From Lysobacter daejeonensis GH1-9 (GTDB lineage: Bacteria > Pseudomonadota > Gammaproteobacteria > Xanthomonadales > Xanthomonadaceae), in contig NZ_AVPU01000004.1 in NCBI RefSeq assembly GCF_000768355.1, positions 62,001-126,000 on the forward strand: DNA of 64,000 bases, given 5' to 3'. Positions 1 through 8,972 of this stretch are shown here, in pieces. The notes under the pieces are model-generated. The model worked only from the letters and a program-made list of their open reading frames with translations, searched no databases and had not been told where the DNA came from. The translations under genes and the position numbers were made by a program. Positions within the stretch are counted from its first letter, which is position 1. Each line of letters starts with the position of its first letter.

Positions 1-253
1 TGTGCGGTTGGAATACGGTCTGTAGCACGCGACTGGCCCTGGCCACTTCGCGCATCAACTCCACCTGCTGGGCATCATCCAGATCGATCAACTCCTCGGC
101 CTCGGCCACCCGCGGCACCAGGACCAGCCAAGGATGGTTGGCGTTGTCCATCAGCAGCACATCGCACAGCGGAAACCGTGCGACCGGTTGGGTGTCCGAA
201 GCCAACTGCGGGTGCAGCTCGAAACGGGCAGGTGCGGCGTGCTTGTGGCTCAT
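1..253 (-). CDS. HIT-family protein, partial (C-terminus outside window)
   Basis: The reverse strand reads from an ATG at 253 without a stop to the window edge, giving the first 84 residues. The visible part starts MSHKHAAPARFELHPQLA and continues with MDNANHPWLVLVPRV, the N-terminal fold of histidine-triad (HIT) nucleotide hydrolase/transferase proteins. The catalytic HxHxHxx motif would lie further on and is not visible, so activity cannot be confirmed. The gene starts 15 bases after the dienelactone hydrolase stop on the same strand, so the two probably form one transcript. HIT proteins act on phosphoramidate or phosphoester nucleotides; no specific substrate is suggested here. Confidence 0.75.
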   Translation of the reverse strand, partial: MSHKHAAPARFELHPQLASDTQPVARFPLCDVLLMDNANHPWLVLVPRVAEAEELIDLDDAQQVELMREVARASRVLQTVFQPH

Positions 254-268
254 CGTGGGCCTCGCAGC

Positions 269-937
269 TCAGTAGGTCGGCCGCAACGTGCGCCGGAAGA
301 AGGAGAGGGTCCGATCCAGGGCCAGCGTGGCGCTCGCCTCGTCGTAGTCGGTGCGCTGGTTGCAATTGAAGCCATGGCCTGCCGTATAGACGTGGATCTC
401 GGCCGAGGGCTGCTTGCTGCGATGCAAGTCGATGGCTTCGGTCGGGATGCTCGGATCGTGGTCGCCAAAGTGGAACATCATCGGCGCGTCCAACTGCTCA
501 TCCAGATAGGGCTGTGTGCGCGCGCCGTAGTAGCTCACGGCCGGCATGGACAGGCGCGTATTGGCCAGGAAAGCAACCGATCCGCCCCAGCAGTAGCCGA
601 CCACGCCCACTTTGCCGGCTTCCTGGACCACGGCGGCCGCGGCCTTGATGTCCTCCAACGCCCGCTCCATGCCCAGTCGATCTACCAGTTCTTTGCCACG
701 TTTCACCCCATCGGCGTCGTAATCCAGCTCCACCCCATGCTCGAAGTGGTCGAAGAACGCCGGGGCAATCGCCACGTAGCCATGCGCGGCAAAGGTGTCG
801 CACACATGTCGGATGTGATGGTTGACGCCGAAGATCTCCTGGACGACCACCAGCGCGCCCTTGGGCGGGATGGGTGGGTCGGCACGCCAGGCCTGGATGC
901 GGCCCGTCGGGGTTTCCAGGGAGATCCATTGGCTCAT
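269..937 (-). CDS. Dienelactone hydrolase family protein
   Basis: A 222-residue alpha/beta hydrolase, the normal length for the dienelactone hydrolase family. The cysteine nucleophile elbow is GYCWGG (Cys116). The catalytic Asp is in GDHDPSIP (about Asp161) and the His in AGHGFNC (His188), so the Cys-Asp-His triad is complete. There is no signal peptide, so it is cytoplasmic. Family members open lactone rings such as dienelactone in chlorocatechol breakdown, but most chromosomal copies have unknown substrates. No aromatic degradation genes lie nearby, so I infer a generic esterase or lactonase. It is transcribed divergently from rimO and probably together with the downstream HIT gene. Confidence 0.88.
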   Translation of the reverse strand: MSQWISLETPTGRIQAWRADPPIPPKGALVVVQEIFGVNHHIRHVCDTFAAHGYVAIAPAFFDHFEHGVELDYDADGVKRGKELVDRLGMERALEDIKAAAAVVQEAGKVGVVGYCWGGSVAFLANTRLSMPAVSYYGARTQPYLDEQLDAPMMFHFGDHDPSIPTEAIDLHRSKQPSAEIHVYTAGHGFNCNQRTDYDEASATLALDRTLSFFRRTLRPTY

Positions 938-1005
938 TGCGTAGCTCCTGAACGGTTCAGGGCGATGGTACGCCTGCCCGGGGCCGGCCGGCAGCCCGCC
1001 GGGGC

Positions 1006-1011
1006 TATAAT
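1006..1011 (+). promoter_or_regulatory. Candidate -10 element for rimO
   Basis: A perfect TATAAT lies 49 bases upstream of the rimO start, in a GC-rich gap between divergent genes. The sequence 17 bases further upstream (gccggc) does not resemble a sigma-70 -35 box, so the call rests on the -10 alone. Confidence 0.45.
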
Positions 1012-1059
1012 TCGCCGCCCGCGGCCCCGTGGTCGGCCGCCCCTTCCGTTGGTCCTGTC

Positions 1060-2391
1060 ATGTCCCTGCAAAACCCCAAGGTCGGCTTCGTCAGCCTCGG
1101 CTGCCCGAAGGCGCTGGTCGATTCCGAGCGCATCCTCACCCAGCTCAAGGTGGAGGGTTACGACATCGTCCCGACCTACGACGATGCGGACGTGGTGGTG
1201 GTCAATACCTGCGGTTTCATCGATTCGGCGGTCGCCGAATCGCTGGACGCCATCGGCGAGGCCATCGCCGAGAACGGCAAGGTCATCGTCACCGGCTGCT
1301 TGGGCAAGCGCCCCGAGGAGATTCGCGCCGCGCACCCCGGGGTACTGTCCATCTCCGGCCCGCAGGACTACTCCAGCGTGATGAGCGCCGTGCACGAGGT
1401 GCTGCCGCCCAAGCACGATCCGTTCATCGATCTGGTGCCGGACTACGGGCTGAAGCTGACGCCCAAGCACTACGCCTACCTGAAGATTTCCGAAGGCTGC
1501 AACCACCGCTGCAGCTTCTGCATCATCCCGTCGATGCGAGGCGACCTCGTGTCCCGCCCGGTCGACGACGTGCTGCGCGAGGCCGAGCGCCTGGTGCGTG
1601 GCGGCGTGAAGGAGTTGCTGGTGGTGTCACAGGACACCTCGGCCTACGGCGTGGACACGAAGTACGCCGAGCGCGAGTGGCGGGGCAAGGCCTACCAGAC
1701 GCGGATGAAGGCGTTGTGCGAAGGCCTGGGCGAGTTGGGCGTGTGGTCGCGCCTGCACTACGTGTACCCGTATCCGCACGTGGATGACGTGATCCCGCTG
1801 ATGGCCGAGGGCAAGGTGCTGCCGTACCTGGACATCCCGTTCCAGCATGCCAGTCCGCGCATCCTCAAGTTGATGAAGCGCCCGGGCGCGGTGGACAAGA
1901 CGCTGGAACGCATCCAGCGCTGGCGTTCGATCGCCCCGGACATCACCCTGCGCTCGACGTTCATCGTCGGCTTCCCCGGTGAGACCGAGGCTGAGTTTGA
2001 AGAACTGCTGGACTTCCTCGACGAGGCGCAGCTTGATCGCGTGGGCGCGTTCGCCTATTCGCCGGTGGACGGCGCTGCGGCCAACGCTCTGCCAGACGCG
2101 GTGCCCGAGGAGGTCAAGCAGGAGCGCCTGGCGCGCTTCATGGATCGTCAGTCCGAGATCTCCGAGGCCAAGCTTGCCGCCAAGGTGGGGACGATCCAGC
2201 GCTGCCTGGTCGATGCCATCGATGGCGATCTGGCCATCGCCCGCTCGATGGCCGACGCGCCGGAAATCGACGGCGTGGTGCAGATCCAGAACGGCTTCGA
2301 GGCCGGGCTGAAGGTCGGTGAGTTCGTCGACGTCGAGATCATGGGCAGCGACGAGCACGACCTGTACGGCGAAGTGCCTTTCAACGACTGA
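1060..2391 (+). CDS. rimO: Ribosomal protein S12 methylthiotransferase RimO
   Basis: A 443-residue radical-SAM methylthiotransferase that adds a methylthio group to an aspartate of ribosomal protein S12. The N-terminal MTTase domain has its three cluster cysteines (Cys15 in SLGCPK, Cys51 in NTCGF, Cys80 in VTGCLG). The radical-SAM motif is [11 protein letters not shown] (Cys147, Cys151, Cys154). A C-terminal TRAM domain covers roughly residues 375-440. The start motif [19 protein letters not shown] and the length favour RimO over the tRNA enzyme MiaB. The gene stands alone and ends against a strong hairpin shared with the convergent gene. Confidence 0.96.
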   Translation: MSLQNPKVGFVSLGCPKALVDSERILTQLKVEGYDIVPTYDDADVVVVNTCGFIDSAVAESLDAIGEAIAENGKVIVTGCLGKRPEEIRAAHPGVLSISGPQDYSSVMSAVHEVLPPKHDPFIDLVPDYGLKLTPKHYAYLKISEGCNHRCSFCIIPSMRGDLVSRPVDDVLREAERLVRGGVKELLVVSQDTSAYGVDTKYAEREWRGKAYQTRMKALCEGLGELGVWSRLHYVYPYPHVDDVIPLMAEGKVLPYLDIPFQHASPRILKLMKRPGAVDKTLERIQRWRSIAPDITLRSTFIVGFPGETEAEFEELLDFLDEAQLDRVGAFAYSPVDGAAANALPDAVPEEVKQERLARFMDRQSEISEAKLAAKVGTIQRCLVDAIDGDLAIARSMADAPEIDGVVQIQNGFEAGLKVGEFVDVEIMGSDEHDLYGEVPFND

Positions 2392-2397
2392 CCCTTT

Positions 2398-2423
2398 GGT
2401 AGCGCGCCAGCCGGCGCGCTACC
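2398..2423. terminator. GTAG-headed stem-loop between convergent genes
   Basis: GGTAGCGCGCC, loop AGCC, then GGCGCGCTACC: an 11-bp perfect stem between the convergent 3' ends of rimO and the gene at 2435. There is no real U-tract on either side, so it may be a bidirectional terminator or 3' stabiliser. The GTAG head also recalls the REP-type palindromes of Stenotrophomonas, but I see only one copy. Confidence 0.5.
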
Positions 2424-2434
2424 GCACAGGACGT

Positions 2435-2986
2435 TTAATCGGCCACACGTTTGACGTGCAGGTTTGCCACGTGCTCGGCAGGCTTGCCGTTGCTCCAGAA
2501 GTTCCAGCGGGTGCGCAATTCGTCCTTGTCGACGAAGGTGAAGCTCGCGTCGTGCATGTGCCCGGCCGTGGCAGGGTCGAAGTTGCTTGCACCGTCGAAC
2601 GCGAACGTGACCTGCTCGCCATCCGCAGCCCTCGCGCGCATCCGGGGATGGTTGCCGCTGGCGCAATAGTGCGTCAGCACCACATCGGCGCCGTCACGCA
2701 CGTAGACGGTGCGCATTTCATGCGAAGTGCCTGGAAAGAGGGTTTCCACGACAGCACTGCCACCGGCCGTCACCTCGTATTGCACTTGGGCGTCGGGCAT
2801 GGAATTACCATCCAGCCCCGTTGCGCTCCACTTGCCCGCGAGTGCCTTGAAACGGTCCAGCAGGTGCGGAGCGGCCGGCGTCGTCGTTGCCGGGGCGCTG
2901 GGAGCGCCGTCCCGCGCGGGCTCGCCGGCCTGGGCGGATAGTGGCAGGACGAGACTGGCGAGCATCAGGGTGGCCAGGGTGCGCAT
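2435..2986 (-). CDS. Secreted protein of unknown function, DUF1579-like
   Basis: A 183-residue protein with a clear Sec signal peptide (MRTLATLMLASLVLPLSAQA, cleavage after about residue 20), so it is probably periplasmic. After a short Pro/Ala/Thr linker it carries HLLDRFKALAGKWSATG, then a beta-rich domain (VETLFPGTSHEMRTVYVRDG, LTHYCASGNHPRM). This resembles the DUF1579 lipocalin-like group. I cannot give a function. It is a single gene convergent with rimO and separated from greB by about 77 bases on the same strand. Confidence 0.75.
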   Translation of the reverse strand: MRTLATLMLASLVLPLSAQAGEPARDGAPSAPATTTPAAPHLLDRFKALAGKWSATGLDGNSMPDAQVQYEVTAGGSAVVETLFPGTSHEMRTVYVRDGADVVLTHYCASGNHPRMRARAADGEQVTFAFDGASNFDPATAGHMHDASFTFVDKDELRTRWNFWSNGKPAEHVANLHVKRVAD

Positions 2987-3063
2987 GGTAAGCCTCCGGG
3001 GCGCAGCTCGTTCGACGGTCGGGATCCAGATGCTACGCGGTCGGCCGGCGGGGGCAACAGCCG

Positions 3064-3567
3064 TCAGTCGGCGTATTCCACGGCGATGATCACGTACCGC
3101 TGCATGCCGCCGGGCAGCAGCGCTTCGAACTCGTCATCCAGACGCTTCTTGAGCATCGCGCGGGCCAATGGCGAGTCGATACTGATCCATCCTTGGCGGG
3201 CATCCGTCTCGTCCGGGCCGACGATACGGTACTGCTGGCTTTCGCCGCTGGTGCAATGCTCGATCTCGACACGCGCTCCGAAAAAGACGGCCTCAAGGTC
3301 GGTCGGTCTGGACTCCACCACCCGCAACGCGGGTAGGCGCTTGCTCAGGTAGCGCACGCGGCGGTCGATCTCGCCCAACTGCTTCTTGCGGTAGGTGTAT
3401 TCGGCATTCTCAGAGCGATCGCCTTCGGCCGCGGCTGCCGCCAACGCCTTCACCACTTCGGGGCGGCGCACCTTCCACAGGTCATTGAGCTCTTCGCGCA
3501 GGCGTTCGAAGCCGTCGCGGGTGATCACGGCGGTCGAGGAGGGAGCAGGGGGGCGCCAACGGGACAT
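3064..3567 (-). CDS. greB: Transcription elongation factor GreB
   Basis: A 167-residue Gre factor. The N-terminal coiled coil ([40 protein letters not shown]) contains the conserved acidic DRSENAEY tip, which reaches into the RNA polymerase secondary channel to stimulate cleavage of backtracked RNA. The C-terminal FKBP-like domain ends in [20 protein letters not shown]. The [10 protein letters not shown] basic patch and overall sequence suit GreB rather than GreA. I chose ATG 3567 (MSRWRPP); the reading frame extends 15 codons further but with no family similarity. It lies downstream of the NlpE-like gene on the same strand, separated by a long hairpin. Confidence 0.93.
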   Translation of the reverse strand: MSRWRPPAPSSTAVITRDGFERLREELNDLWKVRRPEVVKALAAAAAEGDRSENAEYTYRKKQLGEIDRRVRYLSKRLPALRVVESRPTDLEAVFFGARVEIEHCTSGESQQYRIVGPDETDARQGWISIDSPLARAMLKKRLDDEFEALLPGGMQRYVIIAVEYAD

Positions 3568-3618
3568 TCGGAAGGACTGCGCAGGTAACGGGGGCCCGGA
3601 ATGGGCAAACACTGGAAT

Positions 3619-3647
3619 GGCCGCGCGGCGGGAGCCGCCGCGCGGCC
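3619..3647. terminator. Perfect 13-bp inverted repeat between nlpE-like gene and greB
   Basis: GGCCGCGCGGCGG, loop GAG, then CCGCCGCGCGGCC form a 13-bp perfect stem just after the stop of the NlpE-like gene. No run of T follows on the minus strand, so it is an atypical terminator or an mRNA end-protecting hairpin. Confidence 0.5.
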
Positions 3648-3652
3648 GGCAC

Positions 3653-4159
3653 TCAGTTGGGCTCGCGCTTCAGGCTGTAGTTGAGCTGGCTCTCAATCGG
3701 CTTGCCATCCTGGCCCAGCAGGCGGATCTCGTCGTTGGACATGATCCCGTAGCTGCGGTCCTGCTCGGACTTGCTGTTGGGATCCAGCAGCACGCGCTTG
3801 CCGCCGTCTTCAACGGTCCAGGTGCCTTCGACCACGTTCGGTGCGCCGGCTTCACCCTGGTAGGTCTCTGTCAGCTTGAACGGCCCATCGGCCATCAGCT
3901 CCAGCTTCGTGTCGATTCCGGGGCAGCTCGCGCAGGGCAGGGTGCCCGCGAACTTGCCCGGGAACGCCTTCATGTCGATGGCGCCGGCCTTGGCGGCGAG
4001 GTCGCTATCCGACGCCTGCGCGGTCATCTCCGGTGCCGGTGCGGGTTCGACGACGGCCACCTGGGTCGCCGGTGTGGGCTCGGCTTCCTGCTTGCAGGCG
4101 GCCAGGGACAGGGCCAGCAGGCCAAGCGCCAACGAGGGGACGATCCGGTTCATGGGCAC
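3653..4159 (-). CDS. NlpE-like copper-homeostasis outer-membrane lipoprotein
   Basis: A 168-residue lipoprotein. The signal peptide ends in lipobox LAAC with the lipidated Cys at about residue 22. After a Pro/Ala linker the domain carries [19 protein letters not shown], the CxxC motif typical of the N-terminal domain of NlpE (CutF), which in E. coli senses surface contact and copper and activates Cpx. The C-terminal OB-fold domain of E. coli NlpE is missing, as in many shorter family members. I chose GTG 4159 because AAGGA sits 5 bases before it; ATG 4153 is possible. It follows the DUF853 ATPase gene by 35 bases. Confidence 0.8.
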   Translation of the reverse strand: MPMNRIVPSLALGLLALSLAACKQEAEPTPATQVAVVEPAPAPEMTAQASDSDLAAKAGAIDMKAFPGKFAGTLPCASCPGIDTKLELMADGPFKLTETYQGEAGAPNVVEGTWTVEDGGKRVLLDPNSKSEQDRSYGIMSNDEIRLLGQDGKPIESQLNYSLKREPN

Positions 4160-4194
4160 GAAGATTCCTTGTTCGTAGGTGGATTGAGAAATGT

Positions 4195-5709
4195 TCAGCG
4201 GCGACCGCCGCCGAGTATGCCGCCCAGCAGGCCCCGCAGGATTTGCCGGCCGATCTGGTTGCCCACGGTGCGAGCCGTCTGCTTGGCCATGGTTTCGACC
4301 ATGCCCTGGCGACGCTTGGTGCCGAAGACCACGTCCTTCACCGCCTGACCGAATCCGCCTTCCTCCGCATCGTCCTGCTCGCGGGTACGCGCGGGGGGCG
4401 CCTTGGCCTGCTCGGTGGCCGCTTCGGCCTTGCGCGCCAACATCTCCGCCGCCGACTCGCGGTCGATCGTTGTGTCATACCTAGCGCCCACCGGGCTACC
4501 GGCACGCACTTGCGCGCGTTCCGCCTCGGTGATGGCGCCCATGCGGCAACGCGGCGGGGCGATCAGCGTACGCTCCACCGGCATGGGCACGCCCTTGTCC
4601 TGCAGGGTGGACACCAGTGCTTCGCCAGTGCCGAGTTGCGAAATGGCCTCGGCCACGTCCAGGTTCGGGTTGGCCACGAAGGTCTCGGCGGCGGTCTTCA
4701 CCGCCTTCTGGTCGCGCGGCGTGAAGGCGCGCAACGCGTGCTGCACGCGATTGCCGAGCTGGCCGAGGATGTCGTCGGGCACGTCATCGGGGAACTGCGA
4801 GCAGAAATACACACCCACGCCCTTGGAGCGGATGATGCGGACCACCTGTTCCACGCGCTGCTGCAACGCCGGCGGCGCGTCGTCGAACAGCAGGTGCGCT
4901 TCGTCGAACACGAACACCAGCTTGGGCTTGTCCAGGTCGCCGACTTCAGGCAGCGATTCGAACAGCTCCGACAACAGCCACAGCAGGAAACTGGAATACA
5001 GCCGCGGTTTCAGGATCAGTTGGTCGGAGGCAAGGATGTTGATCACGCCGCGACCGTCCTGCGTGGTACGCATCAGGTCGCTGAGCTCCAGCGCGGGTTC
5101 GCCGAAGAAGCGGTCGCCGCCTTCGCTTTCCAGTCGAAGCAGCGCGCGCTGGATGGCGCCGACCGACTGCGTGCTGACGAGGCCATACGAGGTGGAGATG
5201 TCCTTGCGCTCATCGGCTACCAGGCCGAGCAGGGCGCGCAGGTCCGCCAGGTCGAGCAGCAGCAGGCCGCGGTCATCGGCCAGTTTGAACACGATGTCGA
5301 GCACGCCGCTTTGCGTGTCGTTGAGTTCCAGGATGCGTGCGAGCAGGGCGGGCCCCATTTCGCTCACAGTGGTGCGCACCGGGTGGCCGAGCTTGCCGAA
5401 CAGGTCCCAGAAGACCGTCGGGTTGCCCTCGTTGCGGTAGTCGCTGATGCCCAGCTGCTGCACGCGTGCCTGCAGCTTCTCGCCCATCGTGCCCGGCATC
5501 GCGAGCCCGGCGACGTCGCCCTTCACGTCGGCGAGGAACACCGGGACGCCCAGGCGCGAGAAGCCTTCGGCCAACGTCATCAGCGTCACGGTCTTGCCAG
5601 TGCCGGTGGCGCCGGCCACCAGGCCGTGCCGGTTGCCGAACCTGGGCTGCAGGTAAACGTTGCCGCTATCGGGCGTGGTGACGGCCTTGCCGACGAGAAT
5701 GGGGTCCAT
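4195..5709 (-). CDS. DUF853 / HerA-like P-loop ATPase
   Basis: A 504-residue cytoplasmic ATPase of the DUF853 (YjgR) family, related to HerA/FtsK-type motors. Walker A is GATGTGKT (residues 33-40) and Walker B is KLVFVFDEAHLLFDD. An arginine-rich segment (RVEQVVRIIRSKGVGVYF) and a C-terminal glycine-rich tail follow. The cellular role of this family is unsettled. I chose ATG 5709 (MDPILVGKAV) because GGAAG lies just upstream; GTG 5721 would add four residues. It is first in a minus-strand group with the NlpE-like gene and greB. Confidence 0.85.
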   Translation of the reverse strand: MDPILVGKAVTTPDSGNVYLQPRFGNRHGLVAGATGTGKTVTLMTLAEGFSRLGVPVFLADVKGDVAGLAMPGTMGEKLQARVQQLGISDYRNEGNPTVFWDLFGKLGHPVRTTVSEMGPALLARILELNDTQSGVLDIVFKLADDRGLLLLDLADLRALLGLVADERKDISTSYGLVSTQSVGAIQRALLRLESEGGDRFFGEPALELSDLMRTTQDGRGVINILASDQLILKPRLYSSFLLWLLSELFESLPEVGDLDKPKLVFVFDEAHLLFDDAPPALQQRVEQVVRIIRSKGVGVYFCSQFPDDVPDDILGQLGNRVQHALRAFTPRDQKAVKTAAETFVANPNLDVAEAISQLGTGEALVSTLQDKGVPMPVERTLIAPPRCRMGAITEAERAQVRAGSPVGARYDTTIDRESAAEMLARKAEAATEQAKAPPARTREQDDAEEGGFGQAVKDVVFGTKRRQGMVETMAKQTARTVGNQIGRQILRGLLGGILGGGRR

Positions 5710-5837
5710 GCGCGCTTCCACTGGGCTAGTCGTTCGATTCTATGCCGCAGCGTGTGTTCAGCGAAGCAAGGTTTGGATGGTTGCCCTCACGTCCGCAACG
5801 GGGCTACCCTGCCAACCCCCCGACGCGTATGTGATCC

Positions 5838-7382
5838 ATGTCTTTTTTTGCCCGAATTCCGGGGGCGCTGGCCCCATTGGTGGCGTCCTTGGCGCTGGCC
5901 ATGTCGCTGCCGGCATTGGCGGCGCCCAGCAAGGCTGCCCAGACTGCCATCGATGCACTCACCCAGCGGATGGAGAAGGCGGAAGCGGACTACCGCGGCG
6001 CGCTGGTGCGTATCGCCAACGCCGACCCCGAAGGCCAGGTGCAGGCCGACAAGGCCATCGAGGACATGGAGGAAGTGATCAACGCCTGCATGAAGCAACG
6101 CGGGTGCTCGGTCTCCACCATGCTGGCGGGCTACAAGCGACTGCTGAAGCTGGGCGCGGATGACGCAGGCGGCGAAGACGCGATCGAGCTGGAAGACGAC
6201 CATGACGGTCATGGCGCCCTGGTCAGCGACGTGCCCGAAGCCGCGCGCGCCGCCGCATTGCTCACGGGCCCCCGCCACAAGTTCGACCAGATGGTCGAGT
6301 ACAACCCGGCGGTACAGGAAGGCATTCGCCGCTGGCTGACCGACATGCGTGGGGCGCTGCTCACGTCCTACGAGAACTATCAGTACATGCGCCACCTGAT
6401 GTGGCCGCAGTACGAGCGTGCGGGCCTGCCGGAGGCGCTGCTGTTCGGCATCATGGCCAAGGAATCCAACGGTCGCGTGCACGCCACTTCGCGTGCCGGC
6501 GCCGCGGGGCCACTGCAGTTCATGTACGCCACCGGCCGTCGGTTCGGGTTGGGGAACGATGGCACCGGTTTCGATACGCGCTACGACCCGCGCTCGGCTG
6601 CCGAAGCCAACGTGGCCTACCTCAACGAGCGGTTGGGCCAGCTCAACGGCAGTATCGAGATGTCGCTGGCCGCCTACAACGGTGGTGAAGGGCGGGCGCA
6701 GCGCGTGTTCAACGCCAGTGGCGGCCGCAGCTTCTGGGACGAGTCCGTCTACAACCAGTTCCCACCGGAGACACGTGACTACGTGCCGATGGTGATTGCC
6801 GCGGCATGGCTGTTCCTGCACCCGCGCGAATACGGATTGAGCTTCCCGCGCGCGCGCCCGAAGCCCGCGCCGTTGCGGCTGGAACAGCCCGCGTCGATCT
6901 ACCAGCTCGCCATCTGCATGGGCAATCGTGGTGTGCGCGAGGGCTACATGCGTGCCCTGCGCAATCTCAACCCCCGTTACCAGGCCGACAGCTGGCTGTC
7001 GGCCGGCACCACGCTGAACGCGACCACGGACATGGTGGGCCTGTACCACCGCTGGTGTACGCAGGGGCGCCGTGCGGAACTGGCGCGGATGCTGGTGCTC
7101 AGCGATCCCAAGCGCGCGATCGTGCGCACGGGGCCGGTGACGCCGGTGCGTGATTCCGAGCCGTCGCTGGTCGCATCTGGCGTGGCGGGTGCTGTCCGTC
7201 CAGCCACCCCGATACCCGTCGCGCCCAAGGATTACACCGTCCAGGGGGGCGAGACCCTGTTCTCGATCGCGCGGAAGTTCCAGTGCAACGTCCAGGAGCT
7301 CGCTGGCGCCAACAGCATCGCCGGGCCACGTTATGCGATCCGGCCAGGCCAGAAGTTGCGCCTGGCCGGCTGCAAGGGCTGA
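5838..7382 (+). CDS. mltD: Membrane-bound lytic murein transglycosylase D-like, LysM
   Basis: A 514-residue exported protein with a signal peptide ending near ALAAPSKA (no lipobox cysteine). The middle holds an SLT/lysozyme-like domain with catalytic Glu in IMAKESNG (about Glu209) and the family motifs AAGPLQFMYATGRRFGL and MSLAAYNGGEGR. The C-terminus carries one LysM peptidoglycan-binding domain (YTVQGGETLFSIARKF). It would cleave glycan strands to 1,6-anhydromuropeptides in the periplasm. E. coli MltD is a lipoprotein with two LysM copies; this one has a single LysM and no lipid anchor. Its stop is only 6 bases from the convergent psd stop. Confidence 0.85.
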   Translation: MSFFARIPGALAPLVASLALAMSLPALAAPSKAAQTAIDALTQRMEKAEADYRGALVRIANADPEGQVQADKAIEDMEEVINACMKQRGCSVSTMLAGYKRLLKLGADDAGGEDAIELEDDHDGHGALVSDVPEAARAAALLTGPRHKFDQMVEYNPAVQEGIRRWLTDMRGALLTSYENYQYMRHLMWPQYERAGLPEALLFGIMAKESNGRVHATSRAGAAGPLQFMYATGRRFGLGNDGTGFDTRYDPRSAAEANVAYLNERLGQLNGSIEMSLAAYNGGEGRAQRVFNASGGRSFWDESVYNQFPPETRDYVPMVIAAAWLFLHPREYGLSFPRARPKPAPLRLEQPASIYQLAICMGNRGVREGYMRALRNLNPRYQADSWLSAGTTLNATTDMVGLYHRWCTQGRRAELARMLVLSDPKRAIVRTGPVTPVRDSEPSLVASGVAGAVRPATPIPVAPKDYTVQGGETLFSIARKFQCNVQELAGANSIAGPRYAIRPGQKLRLAGCKG

Positions 7383-7388
7383 CCGTCG

Positions 7389-8234
7389 TCAGCCCTCGAG
7401 CGTGGCCAGCCGCTCGCCCAGGCGCACCGGCGTCTCGGCACCGAGCTGGCCCGCAAGCGCCGCCACGCCGGGCGGCAGCAGCACGATCACCGTCGAGCCG
7501 TAGTTGAAACGCGCCATCTCGGCGAAGCGTTCCAGGGTGATGTTGGCGCCGCGGTAATCCTTGGTGGTCACCGTGTCGCCGTAATGCGGAATCTCCACGC
7601 CTCCCCACACCGTTTCCACGCCCGAGACCAGCAGCGCGCCCACCATCACCAGCGCCATCGGCCCGAAGTCGGTGTCGAAGTGGCACACCAGCCGCTCGTT
7701 GCGCGCAAACAGCCCCGGTACATTGCGCACCGCCGCTGGCCCGACGCTGAAGAGGCGGCCCGGCACGTGCACCGTCTCGCGCAGGCGGCCCGCCCACGGC
7801 ATGTGCACGCGATGGTAGTCCTTGGGCGACAGGTACACGGTGGCGAACACGCCATTGTTGAACGGCATCGCCGCGTCGGCATCGCCCAGCAGCTCCGCCG
7901 CGGTGAACGACTGCCCCTTCGCCTGGAAGATGCGCCCGTCCTGGATGGGGCCGCACTGGCTGATGCGGCCGTCCGCAGGCATCAACAGCGCGCGCGGGTC
8001 CGGGTCGGCCACGCGTGCCCCGGGCTTGAGGGCGCGGGTGAAGAACGCGTTGAACGTCGGGTACGCGGTCGGGTCTGGCTCCGCGGCCTCGGCCAGGTTG
8101 ACGCCAAACTTGCGCGTCACCGTGTCGATCAGCCACTGCTTCACCCACGGTGTGTGCGAATAGGCCAGTGCGCGCGCCATCGAGGACAGCGCGCGGTGGG
8201 GCAGGGCGTAGGTCAGGGCAGTGACGAGGCTCAT
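7389..8234 (-). CDS. psd: Phosphatidylserine decarboxylase proenzyme
   Basis: A 281-residue pyruvoyl enzyme that converts phosphatidylserine to phosphatidylethanolamine at the inner membrane. Self-cleavage occurs at Gly246-Ser247 in FNYGSTVIV, the serine becoming the pyruvoyl group. The other triad residues are visible as Asp88 (MPADGRI) and His144 (DYHRVHMP). Length matches the proteobacterial type I enzymes. It overlaps the upstream sco gene by 4 bases on the same strand, implying translational coupling. A link between copper delivery and lipid synthesis is not otherwise suggested. Confidence 0.95.
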   Translation of the reverse strand: MSLVTALTYALPHRALSSMARALAYSHTPWVKQWLIDTVTRKFGVNLAEAAEPDPTAYPTFNAFFTRALKPGARVADPDPRALLMPADGRISQCGPIQDGRIFQAKGQSFTAAELLGDADAAMPFNNGVFATVYLSPKDYHRVHMPWAGRLRETVHVPGRLFSVGPAAVRNVPGLFARNERLVCHFDTDFGPMALVMVGALLVSGVETVWGGVEIPHYGDTVTTKDYRGANITLERFAEMARFNYGSTVIVLLPPGVAALAGQLGAETPVRLGERLATLEG

Positions 8235-8878
8235 GGGGCGGTGGCTCGGGTCAACAAGGTCAGGTCGGAGGCGATGGCCTTGGCATCCAGCGGCGGCTGT
8301 ACCACGCCGCTCATGCGGCCTTGCGGGTCCAGGACGGCCAGCGTGGCGCTGTGATCCATCGTGTACTGGTCAGCGGGCGCGCCTTCGGCGGCCGGTACCT
8401 TGGCGAACACGAGGCTCAACGACCTGGTGAAGGCCTCCAGCGCGGGGATGTCAGCCGTGGCCGCCAGCGTGTCGCGGTGGAAAGCGTGGGCGTATTCGCC
8501 GATGTGGTCGGGTGTATCGCGCTCCGGGTCCACCGAGACGAACAGCACTCGCGGGCGCTGCGTGTCCGGGATCGACTCCCACTGCTTCTGCGCGCCGGCC
8601 AGCGTGGCCAGTGTGGTCGGGCAGACGTCCGGGCAGTGCGTGAAGCCCAGGAATACCAACGTCCAGTGTCCCTTGAGTTCTCCGGGAACCAGTGGCGTGC
8701 CATCGGACTGGCGCAGGGAGAATGGCGGCAGTTCTCGTGCCGGCTGGAACAGCCGCACGGCCTGGGTCTGTGGCAGGGGGTTGGAGGGTGCCGGGCTGAA
8801 GGCATGGCGCGAGGCCAGCAGTCCCAGGCCGGCGGCCAACGCGACAACGATAATGAGGAGCGTGGTGCGGTTGAACAT
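8231..8878 (-). CDS. SCO1/SenC-family copper chaperone
   Basis: A 215-residue protein with one N-terminal membrane anchor ([16 protein letters not shown]) and a thioredoxin-like periplasmic domain. The copper ligands are present: Cys82 and Cys86 in THCPDVCP, and His176 in TMDHSATL. Sco proteins deliver copper to, or reduce, the CuA centre of cytochrome c oxidase. I chose ATG 8878 because the anchor begins there; the reading frame runs upstream without similarity. It is transcribed divergently from prmB and overlaps psd by 4 bases. Confidence 0.92.
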   Translation of the reverse strand: MFNRTTLLIIVVALAAGLGLLASRHAFSPAPSNPLPQTQAVRLFQPARELPPFSLRQSDGTPLVPGELKGHWTLVFLGFTHCPDVCPTTLATLAGAQKQWESIPDTQRPRVLFVSVDPERDTPDHIGEYAHAFHRDTLAATADIPALEAFTRSLSLVFAKVPAAEGAPADQYTMDHSATLAVLDPQGRMSGVVQPPLDAKAIASDLTLLTRATAP

Positions 8879-8934
8879 TGCGGTTCCAGCGACGGGTGCC
8901 GGGGCATGATACCGGGGTCGGGCCGCCCCCCGGC

Positions 8935-8940
8935 TATAAT
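8935..8940 (+). promoter_or_regulatory. Candidate -10 element for prmB
   Basis: A perfect TATAAT, 32 bases before the prmB start, in the divergent gap with sco. As with rimO the -35 region is GC-rich and unrecognisable, a pattern repeated at several promoters in this window. Confidence 0.45.
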
Positions 8941-8972
8941 GGCCGACTGCCCGCCAGTCCCCGGATCCGACC

